A stretch of DNA of 64,000 bases from JAIQFF01 sp963725615 (GCA_963725615.1 CAVRZO010000010.1:1-64000); one strand, 5' to 3'; positions 35,848-45,421 are shown, counted from the stretch's first letter. Program-made: numbers and translations. Notes: generated from the sequence alone by a model not told the origin.

Positions 35848-36762
35848 CTAAGTCCCGAATACGCGGAATCTATTCTCCGTCTGGCCCCGGACCTCGCACT
35901 TAATCGCGTACAACCCACCGGCCAGCCGCTCGCCCGGCGGCGCATCGGCCGAAGCGGTCGTCACGAAAAGCGTCTTGAGATCGGTGCCGCCAAATGTGCA
36001 GGTCGTGATATTTTTCACCGGCATGTCGATCACGCGATCAATCTTGCCATCCGGAGCGACGCGAACGATACATCCGCCGTAGTATCGGCAGTTCCACAGA
36101 TATCCTTCTGCATCCATGGTTGAGCCGTCCGGCAATCCACGTTCGAAGTTCGCGAAGAAAACACGCTCATTCGCAATCGTCCCTGAGGCGCGATCGTAGT
36201 CGTAAGACCAAATCGTATTGGCCAGCGAATCTCCGAAGTAGAAACGCCGCCGGTCGGGGCTCCAGGTCAGCGTGTTGGAGATACCGACATCTCGCCGGTG
36301 TATGGTCACGCGGGAGTCCGGATCGATCCGATAAAGGATGCCATCCTTTCCGCCAGCTTCCGCCGCTGATCCGTCCGGATTCACGTTATTGCGCATCGAG
36401 CCCACCCACAACGATCCGCGCGGATCGACGCGGGCGTCATTGAAGCGGACGGCGGGCCATCCCTCCAGGTTGTAAATGGGTTCGTGGCAAAGATCTGAAG
36501 CGGGCTCCCACAGGAGCACGCTGGAGCCGAGGACCACTGCAAGCACGTCCTCCCGGTCGGTCAACGTGATTGCGGTCACGGGCTGATCGAAAAACCAGGT
36601 GCGTACGCACTGGTCCGCCAATGTGTAGCGATGAATCAGGAAGCGATTGATGTCGGTCCAGTAGACCGCGGAATGCGCCGCATGCCAGACCGCACCTTCG
36701 CCGCAGCGGTCGCCGGTCGGCGCGACGCAGACTGGTTGCGACGTAATTGGTCTTGTCGTCAC
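35848..36762 (-). CDS. SMP-30/gluconolactonase family lactonase
   Basis: A 304-residue six-bladed beta-propeller of the SMP-30/Gnl/RGN family. Metal-site residues are visible: Glu22 in GEGAVWH, Asn in RFNDARVDPRGSLWVGSM and ISNTLTWSPD, Asp in YFGDSLANT. The family hydrolyses sugar-acid lactones. GTG at 36762 overlaps the SDR stop (GTGA), so the gene is coupled to the dehydrogenase that would make the lactone. This gives a neat order in one operon: dehydratase, dehydrogenase, lactonase. The exact sugar is unknown. Confidence 0.9.
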   Translation of the reverse strand: MTTRPITSQPVCVAPTGDRCGEGAVWHAAHSAVYWTDINRFLIHRYTLADQCVRTWFFDQPVTAITLTDREDVLAVVLGSSVLLWEPASDLCHEPIYNLEGWPAVRFNDARVDPRGSLWVGSMRNNVNPDGSAAEAGGKDGILYRIDPDSRVTIHRRDVGISNTLTWSPDRRRFYFGDSLANTIWSYDYDRASGTIANERVFFANFERGLPDGSTMDAEGYLWNCRYYGGCIVRVAPDGKIDRVIDMPVKNITTCTFGGTDLKTLFVTTASADAPPGERLAGGLYAIKCEVRGQTENRFRVFGT

Positions 36763-37541
36763 TGCACGCCGATGCCGGCCAGCAGGCCGCCATCCACCAG
36801 GTAATCGCCGCCGGTGCAAAACGACGCCCGGTCCGAGACCAGGAAGGCTGCCAACTCCGCCACTTCCTCCGGCGTCCCAATACGCCCCAGCGGGTGAGCC
36901 TGGCCCCAACGTTGGAAGACCTCGGCGAGCGGAACCCCGGGCGCGAAGTTTCCTGCAGAACGCTCGAGCATAGGTGTGCGTATCGAACCCGGGCTGATCG
37001 AATTCACTCGTATATTGTCGGGAGCGTGATCGAGCGCCAGGGCGCGCGTAAGGCTGTGCACCGCGCCTTTTGACGTCGCATACGCCACGACCCCGCGCTG
37101 GCAGGCGTGTCCCTGTACCGACGCCAGATTGATGATCACTCCCCCGCCCCGCTTTTTCATCTCCGGCACGCTGTAATGCGCCAGGAGATAAATGCTGCCC
37201 ACGTTCACCATCAGGCAACGGTTCCAGGTTTCCAGATCAGTTTCCACCGCCGTGCCAAAAGGATGAAACGCGGCCGCGTTCACGACAATGTCCAGACCGC
37301 CAAATTCTTTCACGGCTTTGGCCACCGCGGCCTGCACAGCATTCGGTTGAGTTACATCGCACTGTTGCACGTGCACACTCAATCCGCTGGTTTTGGCTTC
37401 GAGCGCCAGTTCCTGATTCGCGGCCGCTTCGATTCCACAAGCCAGGACGTTGGCTCCGCCCGCCGCAAAGCGCTTGGCGATCGCGCGTCCGATGCCGGTC
37501 GTCCCGGTGACAATCGCAACTTTGCCGTCAAATTCTTTCAT
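36759..37541 (-). CDS. SDR family sugar dehydrogenase (candidate)
   Basis: A 260-residue classical SDR. VAIVTGTTGIGRAIAKRF is the NAD(P)-binding motif, NAAAFHPFG the central one, and the catalytic set is Ser in INLASVQG with YATSK. FCTGGDYLVDGGLL closes the subunit. Placed between a lactonase and a sugar-acid dehydratase, it likely oxidises an aldose (e.g. arabinose, xylose, galactose or fucose) to its lactone. Substrate inferred from context only. Confidence 0.88.
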   Translation of the reverse strand: MKEFDGKVAIVTGTTGIGRAIAKRFAAGGANVLACGIEAAANQELALEAKTSGLSVHVQQCDVTQPNAVQAAVAKAVKEFGGLDIVVNAAAFHPFGTAVETDLETWNRCLMVNVGSIYLLAHYSVPEMKKRGGGVIINLASVQGHACQRGVVAYATSKGAVHSLTRALALDHAPDNIRVNSISPGSIRTPMLERSAGNFAPGVPLAEVFQRWGQAHPLGRIGTPEEVAELAAFLVSDRASFCTGGDYLVDGGLLAGIGVQ

Positions 37542-37558
37542 GCAAGGCTCTCTCCGTC

Positions 37559-37642
37559 AGCTTCTAGCTCCCGGCTTCTAGCTCCTAGCTATTCCTTCCA
37601 AGCTCGTGTAGCTAGAAGCCAGTAGCTAGAAGCTTGGAGCTG
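37559..37642. repeat. AGCTAGAAG-type inverted repeat
   Basis: CTTCTAGCT words (37561-37590) face AGCTAGAAG words (37609-37634). Compact intergenic palindromic element between the SDR and the dehydratase gene, noncoding. Confidence 0.65.
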
Positions 37643-37645
37643 CTC

Positions 37646-39376
37646 TCAATGACTCTCTCTCGGTATGCCCGCGCCGCGCGAACCCACTAGAAAATCAAGA
37701 TCCGCACCGCGGTCTGCCTGCAGGACATGATCAATGTAGAGCTTCTGATATCCGCCGGTTGCCAGCGGGGGCGGCGGAGTCCACGCGGCTCGTCTGCGGA
37801 CCAGCTCTTCAGGCGATACACAAAGTTCCAGCTTGCGTGCTTCCACGTCCAGCTCGATCTCATCGCCATCGCGAACCAGGGCCAGAGGCCCGCCACTCGC
37901 GGATTCCGGAGTTACGTGCAGCACCACGGTGCCGTACGCAGTCCCACTCATGCGCGCATCAGAAACGCGGACTACATCGGTGATTCCGCGTTCCAGCAGT
38001 TTTTTCGGTATCGGCATGTTCCCGACTTCGGGCATACCCGGATAGCCCTTGGGCCCCGCGCCCTGCAGTACCATCACCGAGTTCTCATCAACGTCAAGCG
38101 CAGGATCATCCACCCGCTTCTTGAAGTCTTCGATGTCTTTGAAAACTACCGCCCGGCCGCGATGCTTAAGCAAATGAGGACTCGCAGCGGAAGGCTTTAC
38201 CACCGCGCCACCCGGCGCCAAGTTGCCCCGAAGTACCGCGATCCCGGCCCGCTCCTTGATCGGTTTTTCGCGGCTATGAATCACTTCTGCATTCCAGCAC
38301 GGCGCATCGGCAGTGTTTTCTCCCATGGTCTTGCCGTTGACGGTGAGCGCATCGCGGTGGATCAGGTCGCCCAGAGCACGAACCACGGCAGGAACGCCTC
38401 CAGCGTAATAGAAATCTTCCATGAGGAACTTGCCGGAAGGCATCAGGTTCACCAGGAGGGGCAGCGCGTGTCCGAGGCGATCAAAATCGTCGAGCTCCAG
38501 TTTGACCCCTACCCGGCCCGCAAGCGCCAGCAAATGCAAAACCGCGTTGGTGGATCCGCCAATCGCCGCATTCACCCGGATGGCGTTTTCGAAAGCCTTG
38601 CGGGTCAGGATCTGTGACATCTTCACATCGTCGCGCACCATCTCGACGATGCGGCGGCCCGCCTCCTGCGCCAGCACGTAGCGTCGAGAATCCACCGCTG
38701 GGATCGTCGCATTCTGCGGCATCCCCATGCCCAGTGCTTCCACCATGCAAGCCATGGTCGAGGCCGTTCCCATGGTCATGCAGTGGCCAGCCGAACGGGA
38801 CATGCAGGATTCGGCATCCATAAAGTCAGCGCAGCTCATCTTGCCGGCGCGCACGTCTTCGCTCATCTGCCACACGCTGGTGCCCGACCCGATGGTCTCG
38901 CCGCGGAAGTGTCCATTGAGCATGGCTCCGCCCGAAACCACCAGCGCCGGCAGATCGCAGCTCGCCGCACCCATCAGTAGCGAGGGCGTGGTCTTGTCGC
39001 AGCCGCATAGCAGGACGACTCCGTCGATCGGGTTGCCTCGAATCGATTCCTCCACGTCCATGCTCACCAGGTTGCGGAAGAGCATGGCAGTCGGCCGCAG
39101 GTTCGTCTCTCCCAGCGACATCACGGGAAACTCCAGCGGGAAGCCGCCGGCCTCGTACACGCCGCGCTTGACCCGATCCGCAATCATCCGGAAGTGAGCA
39201 TTGCAGGGGACCAGTTCCGACCAGGTGTTGCAGATCCCGATCACCGGCCGGCCATCGAACAAGTTAGAGGGAAAACCCTGGTTCTTCATCCACGAACGAT
39301 GAATGAATCCATCTTTGTCCTGGAGACCAAACCAGTGGGTGGAGCGGAGGGGAGCCTTTTTGTCGTTGTTATTCAT
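37646..39376 (-). CDS. IlvD/Edd family sugar-acid dehydratase (L-arabinonate/D-xylonate-type)
   Basis: 576 residues. Three cysteines place a [2Fe-2S] cluster: Cys58 (ELVPCNAHF), Cys126 (LLCGCDKTTPS) and Cys199 (SAGHCMTMGTAST). The spacing fits the sugar-acid branch, as I recall it for L-arabinonate dehydratase (within one residue), better than valine-pathway IlvD. The Ser in SDARMSGTAYG is the catalytic base candidate. It dehydrates aldonates to 2-keto-3-deoxy acids. First gene of the dehydratase-SDR-lactonase operon. No strong ribosome-binding site was found before ATG 39376. Confidence 0.9.
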   Translation of the reverse strand: MNNNDKKAPLRSTHWFGLQDKDGFIHRSWMKNQGFPSNLFDGRPVIGICNTWSELVPCNAHFRMIADRVKRGVYEAGGFPLEFPVMSLGETNLRPTAMLFRNLVSMDVEESIRGNPIDGVVLLCGCDKTTPSLLMGAASCDLPALVVSGGAMLNGHFRGETIGSGTSVWQMSEDVRAGKMSCADFMDAESCMSRSAGHCMTMGTASTMACMVEALGMGMPQNATIPAVDSRRYVLAQEAGRRIVEMVRDDVKMSQILTRKAFENAIRVNAAIGGSTNAVLHLLALAGRVGVKLELDDFDRLGHALPLLVNLMPSGKFLMEDFYYAGGVPAVVRALGDLIHRDALTVNGKTMGENTADAPCWNAEVIHSREKPIKERAGIAVLRGNLAPGGAVVKPSAASPHLLKHRGRAVVFKDIEDFKKRVDDPALDVDENSVMVLQGAGPKGYPGMPEVGNMPIPKKLLERGITDVVRVSDARMSGTAYGTVVLHVTPESASGGPLALVRDGDEIELDVEARKLELCVSPEELVRRRAAWTPPPPLATGGYQKLYIDHVLQADRGADLDFLVGSRGAGIPRESH

Positions 39377-39401
39377 ATTTTTGGTGATACCTAAATCAAC
39401 T

Positions 39402-39566
39402 TTGTCATCCCGAGCGCCGAGCCGCGCCGCGCTCGCGCGGTGACGCCAAGTCGAGGGACCCTGTGTTTGCCGTCAGCGGAACCGACGCGCCGGCGCACGT
39501 TCCGCTCCGCGCCAGATCCCTTCGACTTCGCTCAAGGCAGGCTCTTTGCAAGCTCAAGATGACACC
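39402..39566. repeat. TGTCATCC-type dispersed inverted repeat
   Basis: TGTCATCCCGAGC at the left end and GCTCAAGATGACA at the right end are complementary with two mismatches, and the interior has GAGGGACC and CTTCGACTTCGCTC words. A related shorter form is at 47949-48046. Noncoding. Confidence 0.65.
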
Positions 39567-39630
39567 TTCTTGGGAAACGGCGAGCACCCGGAACATATTA
39601 CAGCTTCAACAAGGCTTAAGAAGCGAGGCC

Positions 39631-41328
39631 TTAATGCTGCGGCACGGGCACCGGCTCCGGCTCGGCCGAGCCATCCGCCCGCGGGTCTGAAGCAGCGAAG
39701 TTCACGTTGCTCCTGGAATTGTGCAGCACGGCTTGTCCCCGTCCCATCGCCGTCGAATATTCTTTCCTCACCTTGAAGTTGTGCCCCTTTTGCTCCAGCT
39801 CTTTCAACGTCTGCGGCGACACTCGCGATTCAATCAGAATGTTGCATCCGACTTCCTGTTCCACGGGCTGCACGGTGAAACGCGGCTCGGAGAGCGCAGC
39901 CTGAATGTTCATGCCGTAGTCCACGATATTCGAAACAAACTGCGCGTGCGCCAGCGGCTGATTGGCTCCGCCCATGATGCCGAATCCAATGTGCGTGTCT
40001 CCCTGCTCCATGAAGGCGGGAATAATGGTGTGGAACGGCCGCTTGCGGGGCGCTAGCGCATTGGGATGGCTGGGATCAAGCAGGAACAATCCGCCGCGAT
40101 CCTGCAGGATGAAGCCTCTGCCTTTTACCGCAACGCCCGAACCAAAGGCGTCGTAATTGCTCTGGATCAGCGAGGCAATATTGCCGTCTTTGTCCACGGC
40201 CGCCAGGTAAGTGGTGTCGCTCCTCGCCGGAGAGCCGCTGACCGGAGTGCAGTTTGCCTTCGCGGGATCAATCAGCGTCGCGCGCTGTTTGGCATAGTCT
40301 TCGGCCAGCAATCCCTTGACCGGCACCTTCGCGAATCGCGGGTCGGCGTTGTAGCGAAACAGATCGGTGTACGCCAGCTTCATCGCCTCAATACGGTTAT
40401 GCAGCTCCATCGTCGCCAGCGGACCGGCCTTGTCGGGTTGCAGCGTGCTCATGATGTTCAGCATTTCAAGCGCGGCCATGCCCTGTCCGTTGGGAGGCAG
40501 CTCGTAGACCTTCCAGCCACGGTAGGTGATCGAAATCGGTTCCACCCACTCCGCTGAAAAATCCGCCAGGTCGTCGGCCTGCATGGTTCCGCCGAGGGCG
40601 GCTGACGTACTCACGATGGACTGCGCAACTTCTCCGCGATAGAAAACATCCCGGCCGCCGTCTGCAAGCAGGCGCAGAGTCTTGCCCAAGTCCGGATTGG
40701 CGAACATCTCGCCTATCTCCGGAACCTTGCCGCCGGGAAGAAAAATTCGCTCCGCCTCGGGCGTCTGTTTCAGGGTCTGCTCATCGCCTTCCCAGAAATC
40801 ATGAATGAGCTCGGGCACGGGATAGCCATGCTCGGCGTAATAAATAGCCGGCGTGAAGAGATCTTTCCAGGGAAGCTTTCCAAAGCGGGCGTGGGCTTTG
40901 GCCCAGCCATCCACGGCGCCCGGGACGGTGACGCTGTCAATGCCAGCCTGCGGCATCTGCAGGGTGCCCTTCTGTTTCAGATATTCGATCGAGAGTCCGC
41001 GTGGCGCCCATCCGCTGGCGTTCAAGCCGTACAGCTTGCCAGTCTTGGCATCCCAATAGAGCAGAAACAGATCTCCGCCAATTCCGTTCATCATGGGCTC
41101 GGTCACGCCGAGGACAGCATTCGCGGCGATGGCTGCGTCTATGGCTGAACCACCCCGCGCCAGAATCTGCGCCCCAGCCTGAGAAGCCAGGGTATGGCTG
41201 GTGGCGACGATGCCCCCGTCATTAATGACCATTGACCGGCCGTAGGAGCGGTCCTGCGCCAGCAGGGGAATAGCGGAACCGAGCAACAGATTCGACAGAA
41301 TGATGAGGAAGGATATTGGGAGTCTCAT
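39631..41328 (-). CDS. ggt: Gamma-glutamyltranspeptidase
   Basis: A 565-residue N-terminal-nucleophile hydrolase with a signal peptide (FLIILSNLLLGSAIPLLAQ). The proenzyme would self-cleave at the Thr372 region (SDTTYLAAVDKDGN), giving large and small subunits. Downstream, the oxyanion region GIMGGANQPLAHAQFVSNIVDYG and the C-terminal lid (SPQTLKELEQKGHNF) are conserved. It transfers or hydrolyses gamma-glutamyl groups, chiefly from glutathione, in the periplasm. ATG 41328 is preferred to the start at 41418, as it begins the signal peptide. Single gene, flanked by a repeat. Confidence 0.93.
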   Translation of the reverse strand: MRLPISFLIILSNLLLGSAIPLLAQDRSYGRSMVINDGGIVATSHTLASQAGAQILARGGSAIDAAIAANAVLGVTEPMMNGIGGDLFLLYWDAKTGKLYGLNASGWAPRGLSIEYLKQKGTLQMPQAGIDSVTVPGAVDGWAKAHARFGKLPWKDLFTPAIYYAEHGYPVPELIHDFWEGDEQTLKQTPEAERIFLPGGKVPEIGEMFANPDLGKTLRLLADGGRDVFYRGEVAQSIVSTSAALGGTMQADDLADFSAEWVEPISITYRGWKVYELPPNGQGMAALEMLNIMSTLQPDKAGPLATMELHNRIEAMKLAYTDLFRYNADPRFAKVPVKGLLAEDYAKQRATLIDPAKANCTPVSGSPARSDTTYLAAVDKDGNIASLIQSNYDAFGSGVAVKGRGFILQDRGGLFLLDPSHPNALAPRKRPFHTIIPAFMEQGDTHIGFGIMGGANQPLAHAQFVSNIVDYGMNIQAALSEPRFTVQPVEQEVGCNILIESRVSPQTLKELEQKGHNFKVRKEYSTAMGRGQAVLHNSRSNVNFAASDPRADGSAEPEPVPVPQH

Positions 41329-41500
41329 ATGCGCAGTCTCACCCTCGTAGTCCCAGGCTGGGGAATTATAGATGAAGGGCCAGATCCGGACCGTAACTTG
41401 CCCCCGTAACTTATTCAAACCATGGATTTAAGGTTGGCTTAAGAAAACAACTTTTCCGTCCTGGCGGGTTTAATCCATATGAGGAATGGAGGGTGCTCAG

Positions 41501-41809
41501 ATGCTTAAGAAAACCGCACTTTCACTGTTTGGGTTAGTCGTGATGCTGATCTGTTTCAATCCCCCGCAGGCCCACGCCGGCGTGGTGGTTTCGTTCGGAG
41601 CAGTCTATCCGCGTCCGGTTTACGTTCGGCCGTACCGGTACGTTGCGCCGGTGCCTTTTGTGGTTTACCGGCCGGATCCTTACTTTTATGGTCCGACGTA
41701 TGTTCGTCCGGGTTGGGGCTATCGTCCAGGGTTTTATGGACGCCCGTATATTGCTCCGCGGTACGAGCATCGCGTGTTTGTAGAACGCCGTCCGTACTGG
41801 CGGCGGTAA
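41501..41809 (+). CDS. Small secreted Tyr/Pro/Arg-rich protein
   Basis: 102 residues. The signal peptide (SLFGLVVMLICFNPPQAHAG) precedes a mature part built of Tyr-Pro-Arg-Val words (PRPVYVRPYRYVAP, YRPGFYGRP, RYEHRVFVERRPYWRR), a low-complexity basic surface-protein pattern common in Acidobacteria. GGAGGG 7 bases upstream fixes ATG 41501. A terminator follows at 41851. Function unknown; the mature protein is very basic and could bind the envelope. Confidence 0.7.
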   Translation: MLKKTALSLFGLVVMLICFNPPQAHAGVVVSFGAVYPRPVYVRPYRYVAPVPFVVYRPDPYFYGPTYVRPGWGYRPGFYGRPYIAPRYEHRVFVERRPYWRR

Positions 41810-41850
41810 GAAATCTCGATTGACGTAAGCGCGGCGCCAGCTGCGTTGCT

Positions 41851-41887
41851 CCACCCTTCGCCTCCACGGCGAAGGGTGGGTTGTTTT
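41851..41887 (+). terminator. Rho-independent terminator
   Basis: A 12-bp perfect stem CCACCCTTCGCC/GGCGAAGGGTGG (41851-41862, 41868-41879) followed by GTTGTTTT. Ends the small secreted-protein gene. Confidence 0.85.
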
Positions 41888-41950
41888 ACGGGTAGCGTCC
41901 GGCCCGCCACTCTGCCAGTGATATATTCTTCTGCCTGACGGGGAGTTCTC

Positions 41951-43150
41951 ATGGACACGCCGCTCACCTTTCTCTGCATCACCACCTACGAAAAGGGACA
42001 GGAATTCATGCGCGAGTGCAAGCGTCAGGGCTGCCGCGTATTCCTGCTGACGGGAGAGAACTTGCGCAACGCCGACTGGCCGCGTGAAAGCCTGGACGAC
42101 ATCTTCTACATGCCCGTCGACCTTCCCCTGCCGGAAATCGTGAAAGCGGTGACGTATCTGGCGCGTGAAAAGAAGATTGATCGCATTGTCGCGCTCGACG
42201 AGTTCGATATGGAAACCGCTGCCACCCTGCGCGAGCACATGCGGATCCCCGGCATGGGCCTGACCACCATGCGCTACTTCCGCGACAAGCTGGCCATGAG
42301 GATGCAGGCGCTTGAGCACGGAATCCGCGTACCCGATTTCATTCCCGTCCTCAATCACGACGATATTCGCTATTACCTGAGCCACGTGCCCGGGCCGTGG
42401 GTGCTGAAACCAAGGTCGGAGGCTTCCGCCATCGGCATCAAGCTAATCGATGCGCCCGAAGTTTTGTGGCCCATACTCGACTCCCTCGGCGACCAGCAGT
42501 CTTCGTTCCTGCTGGAAAAGTTTCTTCCCGGGGATGTCTATCACGTGGATTCAGTAGTCTCCGAACAGGAAGTGGTTTTCTCGAGCGTGAGCCGCTACGG
42601 ACAGCCACCCATGGCGGTGGCGCAGAAGGGCGGCATCTTCACCACGTACCTTCTGTCCGGCGACTCTGAGGAAGTTACTGCGCTGCGTGCCCTCAATCGC
42701 GAACTGATCCAGGCGCTGGGGCTGGTGCGCGGCGTCTCTCATGCTGAGTTCATCCGCGCCCGCAGTGACGGGCACTTCTATTTTCTGGAATGCGCAGCCC
42801 GGGTGGGGGGCGCGTACATCAGCGAAATGGTCGAAATCGCCACCGGCATCAACCTGTGGCGCGAGTGGGCCCGGATTGAAATCGCCGCCGGCAAGGAACC
42901 TTATCGGCTCCCTGCCGTGCGCGGCGATTATGCCGGATTGATCCTGTCGCTCGCCCGACAGGAAGATCCGGACACTTCGGCCTACAACGATCCTGAAATC
43001 GCCTTACGTCTCAAGCGACGCCATCATGCCGGCCTGGTTCTGCGCTCGTCCGATCCGGCACGGATTCAAACCCTGCTGGAGAATTACAGCCTGCGGTTCG
43101 CAGAAGAATTTCTAGCCATCGAGCCTCCCGGCAGCAAGCCGGCAGCCTGA
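41951..43150 (+). CDS. ATP-grasp superfamily protein
   Basis: 399 residues, cytoplasmic. The N-terminal pre-ATP-grasp domain (about 1-105) is followed by the ATP-grasp fold: PGPWVLKPRSEASAIGIKLI has the ATP-binding Lys and loop, and FIRARSDGHFYFLECAARVGGAYISEMV has the Mg-binding Glu and Asn/Arg region. Such enzymes join a carboxylate to an amine or thiol with acyl-phosphate chemistry. The substrate and pathway are unknown. GGGGAG lies before the ATG. Similar orphan ATP-grasp proteins are often annotated as carboxylate-amine ligases or biotin-carboxylase-like. Confidence 0.85.
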   Translation: MDTPLTFLCITTYEKGQEFMRECKRQGCRVFLLTGENLRNADWPRESLDDIFYMPVDLPLPEIVKAVTYLAREKKIDRIVALDEFDMETAATLREHMRIPGMGLTTMRYFRDKLAMRMQALEHGIRVPDFIPVLNHDDIRYYLSHVPGPWVLKPRSEASAIGIKLIDAPEVLWPILDSLGDQQSSFLLEKFLPGDVYHVDSVVSEQEVVFSSVSRYGQPPMAVAQKGGIFTTYLLSGDSEEVTALRALNRELIQALGLVRGVSHAEFIRARSDGHFYFLECAARVGGAYISEMVEIATGINLWREWARIEIAAGKEPYRLPAVRGDYAGLILSLARQEDPDTSAYNDPEIALRLKRRHHAGLVLRSSDPARIQTLLENYSLRFAEEFLAIEPPGSKPAA

Positions 43151-43482
43151 TCGAATCTAGAGGTTCGGCATCCAAACTCGATTAATAGATATACTCGTCC
43201 TCGACCTCTCAGAAGACCGTTACGCTTGCATGACTGACTGAAATCGGCCCGCGCGCGGCCGGCTCCAGCGTCGACTCCACCAATCGAAACAGCAAAAAGA
43301 TTGGCTTCCCTGCCTTACAGCCCCTGCAAGCGTCCCTGACGCTGTTCATCTTCGGGTCGGTCTATTCCACAAACGTCATCTCCTTGATGCAACGCAGCCG
43401 CGGCGGGTGGCCACTGCACCACAACTTTGCGGATGAAAGTCGTAAACTTCTGTTTAGATTGCAAGGTGGAGTACCCGCGACC
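43151..43482. other. Intergenic stretch before the GNAT gene
   Basis: About 330 bases. No domain, strong hairpin or promoter pair is convincing. In-frame ATG/TTG codons at 43384-43389 could extend the acetyltransferase N-terminally by 32-33 residues, but no ribosome-binding site supports that. Confidence 0.4.
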
Positions 43483-44079
43483 GTGACGATCCGCACACGC
43501 CAGGCTGTTTCTACAGACATTCCTGTACTGCGAACGCTGATCGATGCCTCGGTCCGAGGATTGCAGACGCAGGACTACACCCCATCCCAGATTGAAAGCG
43601 CGCTGGCAACGGTATACGGCGTAGATACTCAGCTGATCGCGGATGGAACGTATTTCGTCGCAGAGACCGAATCAAGTGTGGTCGCGGGAGACTCGCCCGC
43701 GCAGCCAGCTAGTGCGGCCCCGCTCATCGTGGGCTGCGGCGGCTGGAGCAAACGGAAGACTCTCTACGGCGGCGACCAGTGGACGGGCCGGGAGGCTGCG
43801 CTGCTCGATCCCCAACACGACGCTGCCAAAATTCGCGCCTTCTTCATCCATCCGTCATGGACGCGACGCGGTATTGGGACCATGATCCTTGAGGCCTGTG
43901 AAAACGCTGCGGTTGCCGCCGGATTTACCCGTTTCGAGATGGGAGCAACCCTCACCGGGGTGCTGCTCTACCAGGTTCGCGGCTATGTCGCCCTGGAGAA
44001 TCTCGAAGTCCCGCTGGGGAACGGAGAGTCGCTGCCGATCGTCCGTATGGAAAAGCGGTTGGTCAGATCTGCGTCTTGA
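43483..44079 (+). CDS. GNAT family N-acetyltransferase
   Basis: About 198 residues from GTG 43483. The GNAT fold starts at once (TIRTRQAVSTDIPVLRTLID), and the acetyl-CoA motif is IRAFFIHPSWTRRGIGTMIL (motif A, R/Q-x-x-G-x-G/A). The GTG is 12 bases from GGAG, rather far; starts at 43384 or 43387 are alternatives. The substrate is unknown. The last 17 bases overlap the 3' end of the opposite-strand monooxygenase, a tail-to-tail overlap. Confidence 0.82.
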   Translation: MTIRTRQAVSTDIPVLRTLIDASVRGLQTQDYTPSQIESALATVYGVDTQLIADGTYFVAETESSVVAGDSPAQPASAAPLIVGCGGWSKRKTLYGGDQWTGREAALLDPQHDAAKIRAFFIHPSWTRRGIGTMILEACENAAVAAGFTRFEMGATLTGVLLYQVRGYVALENLEVPLGNGESLPIVRMEKRLVRSAS

Positions 44080-45313
44080 CGGCCGCCTCGACCGGCCGCA
44101 CTTCAGGCGTCTTCACGTGCTCGGGGCGCAATCCCATTCCGACCGCGCGCGCCGGAATCCGTTGCAGGAATTTCCAGCGCCCCAGCAACTTTACCGGCCA
44201 GGGAGGCCTGATCGGCCTGGTGCTGCCCAACACGCTTCGGATCACGTTGTTCTGCACGATCACTTGCATTCGCTGGGTGGCGCGAGTAGGAAATGTTCTG
44301 CGCCGCTGCACCGCCTCCAAATCGCCCAGGCTCACGGTTCCCTGCCGAAGTCTCTCGCCGAGAATGTTCGCAGTCGCCACTGCGTCCTGAATCGCCAGGT
44401 TGATACCCACGCCTCCGATCGGAGACATGGCGTGCGCGGCATCCCCAATGCACAACAGTCCGGACCGGAACCACCGGCTCAAGCGATCGACTGCAACCGT
44501 GAGCAGCTTAATGTCGTCCCATTCGCGCAATTCATCGACGCGGTCTTGCAGAAACGGAGCCAGCCGGACCAACTCCTGGCGAAATGCCGGAAGCCCTTGT
44601 TGGCGAAGTTCATTCGCCTTGCCTTTGGGTATGACGTAGGCGGTTTGCCAGTAATCTTCCCGGTTGAGAAAAACCAGGATTCTTCCGCTGTCGAAGCGGC
44701 CAAAGGTTTGCTCCGGATCGGTGGGATGGCGGCTCATGTGCATCCACAGAACGTCCATGGGCGCGCCCAGATTGAGCACAGAGAAGCCGGCCCGCTCGCG
44801 CACCACGGAGTGGCGCCCGTCAGCCCCTACGGTCAGGTCCGCCAGAACTTCCAAGTCTCCTTCCGGAGTCTTCGCCTTAACACCCACAACTTTCCCAGCG
44901 TCTTCGACGATTTCGGTGACCTCGGCCTTCATTCTCAGATGAAATGACGGATAGTGCCGGGCCTGCTCGGCAATGAAATTCAGAAAGTCCCACTGCGGCA
45001 TCAGCCCGAGAAACTTGCAATGGGTGGGAAGGTGGGTGAAGTCCGCGATCGCGACGGTCTGGGTCCCGATCTGTCCCGCGAGCTGGCGCACCTCCTGGTG
45101 TGGACGCTTGAGAAATTCGTCCAGAATGCCCAGCTCGTACATGATTTCAAGCGTCGAAGGGTGAATGGTATCGCCGCGGAAGTCGCGAAGAAAATCAGCG
45201 TGCTTTTCCAGCACCACAACATCCACAGCCATGCGGGCGAGGAGAAAGCCCAGCATCATTCCGGCAGGACCGCCTCCAGCGATGCAGCAGCGGGTATGCA
45301 AGCTCTCCCCCAT
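44063..45313 (-). CDS. FAD-dependent monooxygenase (UbiH/aromatic hydroxylase type)
   Basis: About 416 residues. The FAD-binding motif is CIAGGGPAGMMLGFLLAR; the central DG motif is TVGADGRHSVVRERAG; the second FAD contact GDAAHAMSPIGGVGINLAIQDA is also intact. This marks a class A flavoprotein hydroxylase with a fused NAD(P)H site. Substrates may be aromatic or quinone-like; none is assigned. ATG 45313 is taken as start; an upstream ATG at 45343 adds ten hydrophobic residues and cannot be excluded. Convergent with the GNAT gene. Confidence 0.9.
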   Translation of the reverse strand: MGESLHTRCCIAGGGPAGMMLGFLLARMAVDVVVLEKHADFLRDFRGDTIHPSTLEIMYELGILDEFLKRPHQEVRQLAGQIGTQTVAIADFTHLPTHCKFLGLMPQWDFLNFIAEQARHYPSFHLRMKAEVTEIVEDAGKVVGVKAKTPEGDLEVLADLTVGADGRHSVVRERAGFSVLNLGAPMDVLWMHMSRHPTDPEQTFGRFDSGRILVFLNREDYWQTAYVIPKGKANELRQQGLPAFRQELVRLAPFLQDRVDELREWDDIKLLTVAVDRLSRWFRSGLLCIGDAAHAMSPIGGVGINLAIQDAVATANILGERLRQGTVSLGDLEAVQRRRTFPTRATQRMQVIVQNNVIRSVLGSTRPIRPPWPVKLLGRWKFLQRIPARAVGMGLRPEHVKTPEVRPVEAAVKTQI

Positions 45314-45421
45314 GGAGAGCAATAGTAAATCCAAACATCTCAAGACCGGGAACTAGAAACTAATAACTGTTTTGAATTTAATACGATTATGAACTATACG
45401 AGGAATAAACTGGCAGGAACT

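Noticed and set aside
36763..37218. Upstream extension of the SMP-30 frame
   Set aside because: It lies inside the SDR gene in another frame; the GTG at 36762 with GTGA overlap is the natural start.
37559..37642. Possible CRISPR-like repeat array (AGCTAGAAG words)
   Set aside because: Units are short, irregular and palindromic, without spacers of constant size.
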